Below the pieces are notes generated by a model. The model was not told where the DNA came from. It saw only the letters and a list, made by a program, of their open reading frames with translations, and did not search any database. From IMG/VR virus record IMGVR_UViG_3300012988_000026, positions 1-37,138 of that record: a stretch of 37,138 nucleotides of DNA; one strand, 5' to 3'. Positions 13,240 through 20,900 of the stretch are shown piece after piece. The position numbers and the translations under genes are program-made. Within the stretch, counting starts at the first letter, position 1. Each line of letters opens with the position of its first letter. Source of the DNA: a virus.

Positions 13240-13266
13240 GGGAGGCGGGACGGTGGTTCCCCTCCC
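13240..13266 (+). other. GC-rich inverted repeat after the cassette 3 gene
   Basis: GGGAGG (13240-13245) and CCTCCC (13261-13266) flank a 15-base loop. A second GC-rich palindromic stretch (CCCTAGGGCCCGGGGG) follows. No T tract. It holds the place of the hairpins of cassettes 1 and 2 but is not a close copy of them. Confidence 0.35.
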
Positions 13267-13291
13267 CTAGGGCCCGGGGGTGGATTTGCGC

Positions 13292-13375
13292 TAACGCATT
13301 GCATAGCATTGAATGAACGCAAAAAGTCACGGTATTCGTTACGATGTACACCGACCGTTCTCACGCTTTGCGTTA
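13292..13375 (+). promoter_or_regulatory. triple operator upstream of the HTH gene
   Basis: Three copies are evenly spaced by 35 and 34 bp: TAACGC-ATT-GCATAG (13292-13306, right half degenerate), TCACGG-TAT-TCGTTA (13327-13341, two changes) and TCACGC-TTT-GCGTTA (13361-13375, full match). The last ends 24 bp before the HTH start at 13399 and overlaps the likely promoter. One strong and two weaker sites with the same phasing as the cassette pairs suggest cooperative binding and autoregulation. Confidence 0.65.
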
Positions 13376-13398
13376 GTATCCAACTAGAGATAACCGAT

Positions 13399-13650
13399 AT
13401 GCCGAATACGAAACCCATCCCCACCCCCGCCGAAATCGCACTCGCCCGCGAGGTTGCCGGACTCACCCAATCCCAAGCCGCAGAGCTTGTGTTTTTGGGT
13501 GCCGGGCAACGGTGGGCGGAGTATGAACGCGGACTAAGAGTGATGGACTATTCCCGCTGGGAATTGTTCGCCATCAAAACCGGGCAACACCCGGATTACA
13601 AGCCGACAAAAGCGAAATTTGTCATCACGGCAAAACCGAAGTTAACCTAA
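13399..13650 (+). CDS. small HTH regulator, candidate operator-binding repressor
   Basis: This 83-aa protein has an XRE/Cro-like helix-turn-helix: IALAREVAGLTQSQAAELVFLGAGQRWAEYERGLRVMDYSRWELFAIKTG. It is basic at the C-terminus (TKAKFVITAKPKL) and has no peptidase or dimerisation domain of the CI/LexA type. It is preceded by three phased operator copies, so it probably binds the TNACGC-N3-GCGTNA sites, represses its own promoter and controls the cassettes and int. The open frame upstream to 13309 runs through the operators and is rejected; ATG 13399 follows AGAGATAACCGAT. A similar HTH protein is encoded at 34109. Repressor, Cro-like or activator roles cannot be told apart from sequence. Confidence 0.75.
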   Translation: MPNTKPIPTPAEIALAREVAGLTQSQAAELVFLGAGQRWAEYERGLRVMDYSRWELFAIKTGQHPDYKPTKAKFVITAKPKLT

Positions 13651-13659
13651 AGCTAGACC

Positions 13660-14043
13660 ATGCTCCACACTGCAAAACCCCTCGCCCTGGCCCTTATCGC
13701 GCTGCTCGCGTCCGCAGGTAATGCCAATGCCGCAGACTCCGCCGCGCGCGAGCGCGTGAAGGCCGCCTATTCGGACGCCCAAAAGGGCAAACGGACGATC
13801 AAGGAAGCCCAGCGCGACCCGGCCTCGTTCGAATTGGTTTCGGTGTCGTGGCACCCGAACGCCGATGCGCTCTGCTATACCTACCGGTCCAAAAACGGGT
13901 TTGGAGGCGTGAACGTTTCCCGGGCCATTTACGGCCGAGCTACGGGGAAAATCGCCTACTCCGAAAAGGTCAAGGACAAGGACTTTGCATCGGTGTGGGC
14001 GGTCGGGTGCAGTGACGCGGACAAAATCCCGTTCAACCTGTGA
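13660..14043 (+). CDS. exported protein with cleavable signal peptide (127 aa)
   Basis: The N-terminus (MLHTAKPLALALIALLASAGNANA) is a clear Sec signal peptide with a predicted cut after ANA near residue 24. The mature part is a small soluble domain with two cysteines (C72 in ADALCYTYRS and C117 in WAVGCSDAD), well placed for a disulfide in the periplasm. The segment CYTYRSKNGFGGVNVSRAIY suggests a beta-rich fold. It shows no lysozyme or amidase motifs. It lies after the HTH gene, so it may be expressed in the lysogen, for example as an envelope or superinfection-exclusion factor (inference only). Confidence 0.7.
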   Translation: MLHTAKPLALALIALLASAGNANAADSAARERVKAAYSDAQKGKRTIKEAQRDPASFELVSVSWHPNADALCYTYRSKNGFGGVNVSRAIYGRATGKIAYSEKVKDKDFASVWAVGCSDADKIPFNL

Positions 14044-14276
14044 GCGACCCGGCCCGCCCCCTGGCGCTTTGGACGGTGTATGACCACCCGTCAGACCAGC
14101 CGGATTGTTTCATCGCCCGGAAATTCCTGATCGTCGCTGGCGGCCCCATCGCCACAGAGGAAACCCGGGCGGCCCGCACGCTGCAACCCCTCCGCGACTC
14201 ATTCGAGCTTGAGGGCCTGTATTGTCTGCCGCGCGAACCGAATGACGATCCAAAAATAATCGAGTCGTGGCTATGA
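14040..14276 (+). CDS. small conserved phage protein (78 aa), function unknown
   Basis: Starts at GTG 14040, overlapping the previous stop (GTGA). The pattern ALWTVYDHPSDQPDCFIARKFLIVAGGP ... LRDSFELEGLYCLPREPNDDPKIIESWL is common in phage and prophage genomes, where it is annotated as hypothetical; it looks like a small alpha/beta domain. It overlaps the next gene by 4 bp (ATGA at 14273). No function known to me. Confidence 0.75.
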   Translation: MSDPARPLALWTVYDHPSDQPDCFIARKFLIVAGGPIATEETRAARTLQPLRDSFELEGLYCLPREPNDDPKIIESWL

Positions 14277-14935
14277 ACCCGTTAACTGCCCCCGTGGCCC
14301 CGGAAGACTTCAACCCTAAATCGATGGCTGTTGCCCAAATGTGGGTTAGGGGCACTCCGGACACCCGGAAAACCATCGAAACGATGCACGCGCATTACCG
14401 GGACCAGTTCCAGCCGAACGCGGACACCACGGTGAACCCCGAGGGCGTAGCGGCCACGCTGCATATGAAGGTCGATAAGGGCATGCGGAGACTGTCCCAA
14501 ACGCCCCAATGGGCCGGGGTGTCCTGCAAAAAAGGGTGTTCGGCGTGCTGTCACCTCCCCGTGAGAATCACGCGCGAAGAAGCCATATTGATTCGCTGGC
14601 ACATGCGCAAACACGGAATGACCGTGGACGAGGGCCGCCTAGAACGGCAATCCACAGTTGACGCCGACAGCCCGAAGGCGTGGGCGAATCTCCCGCCAGG
14701 GGACCGAAAATGTGTGTTCCTGAAACAGGGGCAATGCTCGATATACGAACGTCGGCCGATGGCGTGCCGAAAATACGTGGTCAAGAACGACCCGGAATTC
14801 TGCGACACGGAAAAGCACCTCGGCCACGAGGTAGCGGTTTTGGTGGACCCCGAGGCGGAGGTTATTTACAGCGCGGCCCTGTCGGTATTCGATTCCGACC
14901 TAATGGGCGCGGCATTACTCAAAGTGAAGCCGTAA
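14273..14935 (+). CDS. YkgJ-like Cys-cluster protein (220 aa)
   Basis: A cluster of eight cysteines matches the YkgJ/zinc- or iron-chelating family: C85, C89, C92, C93 (CKKGCSACC), then C147, C155 (KQGQC), C165 and C177. The motif QCSIYERRPMACR is the family signature. The protein is about 220 aa with an N-terminal extension of about 80 residues. It probably binds a metal ion in the cytoplasm; its biological role is unknown. ATG 14273 overlaps the previous stop. It is the last plus-strand gene before the late operon comes in from the other side. Confidence 0.8.
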   Translation: MNPLTAPVAPEDFNPKSMAVAQMWVRGTPDTRKTIETMHAHYRDQFQPNADTTVNPEGVAATLHMKVDKGMRRLSQTPQWAGVSCKKGCSACCHLPVRITREEAILIRWHMRKHGMTVDEGRLERQSTVDADSPKAWANLPPGDRKCVFLKQGQCSIYERRPMACRKYVVKNDPEFCDTEKHLGHEVAVLVDPEAEVIYSAALSVFDSDLMGAALLKVKP

Positions 14936-14969
14936 AAAAGAAAACCCCCCTCAAATCCACCGAGGGAGG
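14934..14969 (-). terminator. intrinsic terminator of the late operon
   Basis: Read on the minus strand, CCTCCCTC (14969-14962), a 9-base loop and GAGGGGGG (14952-14945) form an 8-bp stem with one G-U pair, followed by TTTTCTTTTTT (14944-14934). It terminates transcription leaving the lipoprotein gene and protects the plus-strand gene ending at 14935 from convergent read-through. Confidence 0.75.
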
Positions 14970-15084
14970 CAATCCGGCCGCAAGCCCCCAGGGAGGAAGG
15001 GGGCGGGGAAGCAAAGGGAGCGACGGGTACGCCGGGAACCGTTAGCAGCTAGCCCCCGACACGGCCCGGATTGTGTCGCCCGCG

Positions 15085-15099
15085 TGACGCTATGCGTTA
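15085..15099 (+). promoter_or_regulatory. solitary operator copy between converging genes
   Basis: TGACGC-TAT-GCGTTA is a full-match copy of the dispersed operator, placed in the gap (14936-15122) between the YkgJ-like gene and the 3' end of the late operon. No gene start is nearby on either strand, and I see no partner copy 34-35 bp away. The gap otherwise holds only the terminator. Confidence 0.6.
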
Positions 15100-15122
15100 A
15101 TTCCCGACCCGCCGCGAGGGGC

Positions 15123-15320
15123 TTACTCCGCAAACGTCGGCATCCGTGGGCGCGGGCGCGCGGGCGGGAGCGTGAGGGCCGGTGCATCCTCGATGTCACC
15201 TCGCGCGGCATCGTTCCCGATCCCGAACAGCACCACCACGCGCCCGCCGTGGCACGCGCAACCGGTCAGCACCAGCACCACCAGGGCCAGCACCAGCACC
15301 AGACCGACGGAAAGCCTCAT
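15123..15320 (-). CDS. small lipoprotein (65 aa)
   Basis: MRLSVGLVLVLALVVLVLTGCACHG is a lipoprotein signal peptide with a lipobox (LTGC, lipidated C21). The remaining 44 residues are Gly/Asp- then Pro-rich (PALTLPPARPRPRMP), as in outer-membrane spanins of the Rz1 type. No Rz partner was found nearby, so a spanin role is a guess; a lipoprotein of exclusion type is also possible. It overlaps the upstream gene by 4 bp (ATGA) and is the last gene of the late operon. Confidence 0.7.
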   Translation of the reverse strand: MRLSVGLVLVLALVVLVLTGCACHGGRVVVLFGIGNDAARGDIEDAPALTLPPARPRPRMPTFAE

Positions 15321-15586
15321 GGAGGGGCCTTAGAGGCCGCTGGCGGGCCTCCAGCACCGTTCGGGGCACCAGCACCGCCACCGGCCGCCGCAATCGCCTT
15401 CAGAACCTCCGCCGGGATGGCTTGGGGTTCCTCGGGCTTGCCGCGCTGCTGCTGCCGCTGCTGCTCCATTTCCATGATGACCGGGGCCGACTCGTCAAAG
15501 GGCCGCTGTCCCAGGATGCGCCGCACGTAATCGAACCCCGCCGGGGTGTACTCGACCACGATATTTTCCGGTGCTGCCTTCGCCAT
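15317..15586 (-). CDS. hypothetical protein (89 aa)
   Basis: Starts at ATG 15586, 1 bp after the previous stop. The N-terminal half (ENIVVEYTPAGFDYVRRILGQRPFDESAPVIMEMEQQRQQQRG) is folded-looking with a Gln-rich helix. The C-terminal third is Ala/Gly/Pro-rich and probably disordered. No signal or membrane segment. It sits between the fibre-associated genes and the lipoprotein. Function unknown. Confidence 0.65.
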   Translation of the reverse strand: MAKAAPENIVVEYTPAGFDYVRRILGQRPFDESAPVIMEMEQQRQQQRGKPEEPQAIPAEVLKAIAAAGGGAGAPNGAGGPPAASKAPP

Positions 15587-15587
15587 G

Positions 15588-15998
15588 TCAGACCCCCAAT
15601 TCCCGGACCTCGATATAGTCCGGTGCGCTGAAATCAGCGGTATTCCCGGCAACTAGAACGGTGTCGTTCGTGTTATTCCCGAGGATCACGCGGAGGTCAT
15701 TCGGGCCCCGGTTGTGGATGCGAAGCCGCACCACCACGTCCACCGGGTCGCCCCGGAAGTCCTTGCCTTCATGCTCGCGCCAAAAGGTAATGATCCGTTC
15801 GAACACCGCCAGGATGTTTTTAAACGCCTCGGCCAGTTCCTCGCGGAATGATGGGTTGTCGCCCGCCGTGACCACGGTATATCCCGCGCCCGTGACCGTG
15901 TAGGGTTCGTCCGGGTTGATCGGGTCCAGGAACCCGCCGGATTTGGTGGAGCCGAGGGGGATCGGGGCATCGCCCAGGTTCGTAAAAATCGCGTCCAT
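15588..15998 (-). CDS. hypothetical protein following the fibre genes (136 aa)
   Basis: ATG 15998 follows CGAAAGGTCGAAA; the longer frame to 16082 overlaps the chaperone gene and is rejected. The product begins MDAIFTNLGDAPIPLGSTKSGGFLDPINPDEPYTV and is a beta-rich soluble protein with an amphipathic helix in the middle (REELAEAFKNILAVFERIITFWREH), then strands (VDVVVRLRIHNRGPNDLRVILGNNTND). It might be a small virion or fibre-tip component. No family recognised. Confidence 0.7.
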   Translation of the reverse strand: MDAIFTNLGDAPIPLGSTKSGGFLDPINPDEPYTVTGAGYTVVTAGDNPSFREELAEAFKNILAVFERIITFWREHEGKDFRGDPVDVVVRLRIHNRGPNDLRVILGNNTNDTVLVAGNTADFSAPDYIEVRELGV

Positions 15999-16014
15999 TT
16001 TCGACCTTTCGAAG

Positions 16015-16323
16015 TTAATCGCCCACCAAGGGCGGGGGTTCGTACGGCGGAGGGGCCACCAGCACGGGATAACCGTTTTCATCGGGCACTATCATTTGCC
16101 CGGCCGTTTGGCCGTCTAAAAGTGCCTTGTGTTCCGCTGCGGAAATCTCCACTGCATCCGCCGGAATGTCGGCACCGTGAATGCTGTCTAGGTAGAACCC
16201 TAGAGTGCTTGCAGCATACCAATGTCGATCCAATACCACGGGCGGAACAGGGGTAACAGGAGGCCAAACCGGTTCAGGGGGCGGAGCCGCTGCCTCGACG
16301 GAGGGGAGATTAATTGTCGCCAT
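16015..16323 (-). CDS. tail fibre assembly-like protein (102 aa)
   Basis: The core DRHWYAASTLGFYLDSIHGADIPADAVEISAAEHKALLDGQTAGQMIVPDENGYPVLVAPP matches the N-terminal part of phage tail fibre assembly proteins (aromatic surface, DIP.DAV.I, then a YQ-like ALLDGQ helix). It is shorter than typical TAP proteins and carries a Pro-rich front (EAAAPPPEPVWPPVTPVPPVV). It follows the fibre gene with a 3-bp gap, which supports a chaperone or fibre-linked role. Confidence 0.75.
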   Translation of the reverse strand: MATINLPSVEAAAPPPEPVWPPVTPVPPVVLDRHWYAASTLGFYLDSIHGADIPADAVEISAAEHKALLDGQTAGQMIVPDENGYPVLVAPPPYEPPPLVGD

Positions 16324-16326
16324 GAT

Positions 16327-17976
16327 TCAAAACCCAATCGCAAGGTAGTTGATAACGCGGGCAAGGCCGCCACCGGCCGTATTGTAATTGTCCGCGCCGT
16401 AGGTAAATCCGCTGGTCGTGTGATTCCAGTTCCTCGGAACCCACCCGCTACCGCCCGACAGATTATCGGAGACGATGCAGGCTAACAGGGTGGTGAATGC
16501 CGTTCCGAACGTCACCGTTCCGCCCCCGTTTGCTGTGGTGGTGACCTTGCCCCATTGGAGCCGCACGCCCCCGACAAACACTGCGCTAAACGAACTCGAA
16601 TCGGTTTCCGCCGCCGTGATGACCCGGTTTCCGGATGACACGGGGCCGACATACGCCCGGCCGTCGTTCGTCATCACAAACCGATTCGTCCCGCCGCCGA
16701 TGAAATAGAAATTCCCGTTCGCCTCATTGCTAAACAGGAAATCCCCGGTGGCATGTTGGATATAAGCGCGCCGCGTGGTAAGGGCCGCGTTATAGAACGT
16801 CATGTAACCAGTGTCGGAAACAATGCGGAAACCCTCATTCGCGGCGGAATAGCCAGCACTGATGATCCCGGAAGCCTCCAAAATGGTATTTGTCGGGGCG
16901 CGATTAATACCAACGATGCCGTCAGAGGTGACAATGACCCGCCGCGCGCCATTTGTCACAATGGCGACTTTGCCCGCCCCATCGGGGCCCAAATTCAGGT
17001 CGGATGATCCCTGGCTATACAGCCATGATTGATTGGGGCCCACCCCGCCGTAGTTATAGGCCGAACCCGTGCGGATCAATTGCAGAGCCAGATTTGACGC
17101 CGTGTCAAGAATACGCAGACTCACCGCGCCCGCCGCTGGTGCGGCTTGCTGAATATCGACCTTCGCGCCCGCAGAAACTCCGCCAAACCCGATATTCCCG
17201 TTAGGGAATGTAATGCTGTTAATGACGAGGCCCGTGCGCACCACTTCCAGCCAGTTATACGCATTAGTATTCGCGTCATTGACAATTCGGTGCGTGAGGG
17301 TTGTTGCATTCGCGTAAATATCCCAGCGCTTCGCATCCAGGCCCGCGCCCGGGTTATAGAAAACTGCCGCAGGAAAGCCGGAGATATTCCCGGCATTGAA
17401 GGACGGCAGCGCCGTAAATGTAATGATATTTCCTACGGCCGAGAATGAAGACCCGACGACGGTTCCAACCCCGGGGGAAATCGTGATTTGCCCGGTTGAC
17501 GCCAATCCAAAACGCAGCGCCCCGCCGCTGTAATTCGTGATAACCGCATCGCCCACGGCCGAGCCGTTCACGAAGTTTCCAGCGACCCCGACAACCCCCA
17601 TGTAAAGCTCGGCCCCCGTGCGCCCGGCCACCAGGGAGCCACTTGCACCGGCTGAACCGGACAAAGCCAGGATGGCGGGATTGGTCGGAAGCGTGACGGT
17701 CAGCGGCCCCGGGTTGATATTCACCGCACCAGTGACGTTACCGCCACCGCTTGAGAAGTAATTCAGGGCTCGACGGACCCACGCGGAGCCGTTCCATTCC
17801 TGAATCTCCCCGCCGCTGATCCGCTTAAAACCCGTGCGTTTGCCCGCCGGGTCCGCGCCGTCCAGCCAGGAAGCCACCGCCGCAATGTTGTCCTGAATAT
17901 AGGTGGGCCAGTCCGGCCCGCCCCCGGTCCCCGAATAGAGGTCAGTTACAACCGGGTGTGCAAAATCGACAGCCAT
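16327..17976 (-). CDS. tail fibre protein with gp53-like C-terminal domain
   Basis: This 549-aa fibre starts with a virion-attachment-like region (MAVDFAHPVVTDLYSGTGGGPDWPTYIQDNIAAVASWLDG). The middle is a long beta-repeat shaft rich in Gly, Ser, Asn and Thr. The last 75 residues (LQWGKVTTTANGGGTVTFGTAFTTLLACIVSD ... GGGLARVINYLAIGF) match the gp53-like trimeric C-terminal domain that contacts the host surface. It is placed directly after the tail-tip protein and before a fibre-chaperone-like gene. It is probably a trimer and the main receptor-binding candidate together with the tip protein. Confidence 0.85.
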   Translation of the reverse strand: MAVDFAHPVVTDLYSGTGGGPDWPTYIQDNIAAVASWLDGADPAGKRTGFKRISGGEIQEWNGSAWVRRALNYFSSGGGNVTGAVNINPGPLTVTLPTNPAILALSGSAGASGSLVAGRTGAELYMGVVGVAGNFVNGSAVGDAVITNYSGGALRFGLASTGQITISPGVGTVVGSSFSAVGNIITFTALPSFNAGNISGFPAAVFYNPGAGLDAKRWDIYANATTLTHRIVNDANTNAYNWLEVVRTGLVINSITFPNGNIGFGGVSAGAKVDIQQAAPAAGAVSLRILDTASNLALQLIRTGSAYNYGGVGPNQSWLYSQGSSDLNLGPDGAGKVAIVTNGARRVIVTSDGIVGINRAPTNTILEASGIISAGYSAANEGFRIVSDTGYMTFYNAALTTRRAYIQHATGDFLFSNEANGNFYFIGGGTNRFVMTNDGRAYVGPVSSGNRVITAAETDSSSFSAVFVGGVRLQWGKVTTTANGGGTVTFGTAFTTLLACIVSDNLSGGSGWVPRNWNHTTSGFTYGADNYNTAGGGLARVINYLAIGF

Positions 17977-17977
17977 A

Positions 17978-20900
17978 TTAAATCCCCTGTGCCCACCATG
18001 AAACCGTACCGCCTACGGGCGTCCCGGTATTGGTGAACGTGTAAACCGTCATGGATTTTTGATCCGTCGCCACTTCATATCGCGCATATGCCACGCTGGG
18101 GCTTGCACTGGTCAATTGCACCGAACGGACATCGATAAACGGCACGTTGAATGTCACCACCGCAGAGCCCCCGGCCGGGGTCGTCACGGTGCCGGAATCG
18201 TCGATATATCGCACGTCCAGGCGGTAACTAATGGCCTGCATCAAAACAACGCCCTTGCGATCCGCGCCCGTCGTCACCTCCGCATCGATCCGCACGTACC
18301 GCGTGCCCGGGGGCAACAGGGTTACCGCTGCGGTATCGTCCCGGGCAATCTCCGCCCAGGGGTCCGCCGCATTCGCGCGGGCGTATACGACCATTTCCAC
18401 GAGGGGCGATCCGGCCAAAACTGAATATGTGGCTTCCGCCGATACCCGCAAGCTCGGGAGGTTTTGCGCATAGTCATGGGACCATGAAAACACCGCCGTA
18501 TTACTCGACCCCGGCTGAATATAAATCGGGAACCCGGCCCCGACTTGATCCGAGGGCTGATCCCACGTTTCGCTTTCGAAGTGCTGCGCCCACGTTTCCG
18601 TCGTGTCGATAGGGGCTAGGTAAAGGTCCGTTGCGCCCTGCTTATATGCCCACGTTTTCGTCGTTTCCGGGAGCGGGATAACGTTCGCCACCTCGTCCAG
18701 CAGGAAGTAATTATCCGGGGCCTCGACTAGGAGGGTTACGCAATTGAAGGGCGCGGCATTCCCCGCGATATCGACGCCCGAAACGCAGTATTCCCAAAGC
18801 CCCTCTTGCTGCTCGTTAATCACCGCAAACTCTGCGGAATACTTGCCCAGCAATTGAGGTGTGCCGCCGCTGGGAGGGCTCGCGGGAGTGGTGCCGGGCG
18901 GGAAGGGCCCCGCCAGGGGCTCAGGGCCGCGCATGGCCGCGCGTGCCGCCAGGGCCGCAGGAACCGACAGCATGCCCAGGCCAGAGCCCGTGCGGGCCTT
19001 TTGGACGGTGTAATACTCGATTTGAAACGTGGTTTGCGCGCCCCATTCCCCGGGAAGCGTGGACGCCAGATTCCCCCACCGGAGGAACGCGGTATTTTGC
19101 ACCGCCGTGCCAACGATATTCACGATGCGAGGGGCCAGGATGGTAAAGGCCGCAGATACCGGGGTGGACCGAACGCCGAACGTATCCTCTTGCGTGACCA
19201 TGGCGATATATCCGCCGATCAGGAACGTAGCGGGCAAATCAATATGGTTTGCCTTGATCTTTTGTTCCGTGGCCGCTGCGGATTCCCAGGTCGCCCCCGT
19301 GGGTCCGTACCGAATCACATAGTAGGCGAGCTGGTCCGCCGTGCTGGCATCCCACTCCACAAGCACCCCGCGCGCGTGGGGCGTGGCCGTGGCATTCGTC
19401 AATACCGGGTAGGCATCGGGAACGGTTTTCGGGATGTAGATTTGAACCCGAGTTTCCGGCCCCCGAATACCCGGCCACTGCGCCGCCACGCTGTAAGTTT
19501 GCATGGTGTCCCCGTACGGGGTGGCATCGGTGGAGCCGTGCACCAGGGCGCGCGCATTGAGGTCCGTTGTCCGGGTTACCTCCGACAAACTGCCATCCAC
19601 GTTCACCACGGACACGATATAGGTTTCAGGGGGAACGGAGGTGGCGGCCGGGGGGTTCCAATGCAACAGGACATCGGCGAAGTTATACCGCCCGGTTTGA
19701 TACTGACTCAGCGCCGCCGTGAGGTTCAATACCGGGGTGGGGTTGATCTGCCCGACGGATTGCCCTTGCGGGACATACGGGGGAATCAAACCCTGTTCCG
19801 CCTGCCAGATACCCGGGGCGTATTCAATGAGGGACATTTCCGCCGTGAAGTCCGCGCCGGGTTGCACCCCCTTGACGAGATACCACCCGTTCACCGTGGA
19901 GCTTGTCCCGTAGACCACCAAATCCCCAGGCCCGACATTCGGCGGAAGCCCGGTAATCGTGTAGACCCCGCCCGCGCCCGTGTAGGCCATCGGCAGCACC
20001 GGGGTTAGCTGGGAGTCGGCCGTGCGCACGCGCGCGCCCAGGGGGGCGTTAAAGGGCTTCAATGGGGCATCGAAGGTGACCGACTCACCCCCGCGCGTGG
20101 CAATCCGGGCCGACCATCCGCCGACCTCTAGAACATCGTGGACAACGCCCACCATATCCCCGCGCACACAGATAATATTTTCGATATCCGCCTGAATGGT
20201 GAATTCTTCCTGTTGCAGTTTCCCGCGCGCGAGCGCGACCCGCCCGCTACGGTGGGCCTGTTCCCAGGATGTGACGCCGAATAAGGTCAGTTCCTCGAAT
20301 ACCGTTGTATTGTTTTCGTCCTGGCCGTCGTTATAAACGATGGCTTGGTTTTCGTTATACCCGATGGACGGATCGACCCATTTAACCCGCAGCGCTTCCG
20401 GGGCCTCGATATACTTCCGGCGGGACTTCATACCCCAGGAATTGCGAGGCGTGAACATTTGCACCGGGGTGGGGTTTTGCTGGTCAACAATTACCGAATA
20501 CTTGTTATCCCGCATGGTGGGCATTGCCCGGCCATTCGCGGCCACAGAGGCCAGCAAATCCCACAGGGTATAACCCTTGTCCACCACGAAATCGCACCGA
20601 GCCGTAGGGAATTGGAACCCCGACACGATGGCGTCGCAATATGCGCCCCATGCCTTGATTGCAGGCCAATCAATCCGGGAATCCGGCACCGGCCTTTTGT
20701 TCGCCACGCCTTGCAGAAGCTCGACGTATTCCCAGGCCGGATTACTGGTTTCCTTGACCACCCAGGCGGAACCGTTCCAGGCTTTGATTTTCGCGGAGGC
20801 CAGGGCGGACAGGTTTTGAACCACGCCCGCTAGCTGGTCCGTCGCCTTAATCCGAACCTCCATCAAGGTCAAAGGGGCATCCGGGGCAATGGGGCTTGCC

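Noticed and set aside
13660-14043. Exported protein as endolysin with signal-arrest-release helix
   Set aside because: The signal peptide has a normal cleavage site and the mature part has no lysozyme, amidase or peptidase motif.
18806-20008. Plus-strand ORFs across the tip protein gene (18806-20008 and 20936-21706)
   Set aside because: Antisense shadows of the J-like gene; no start signal and shadow-like composition.
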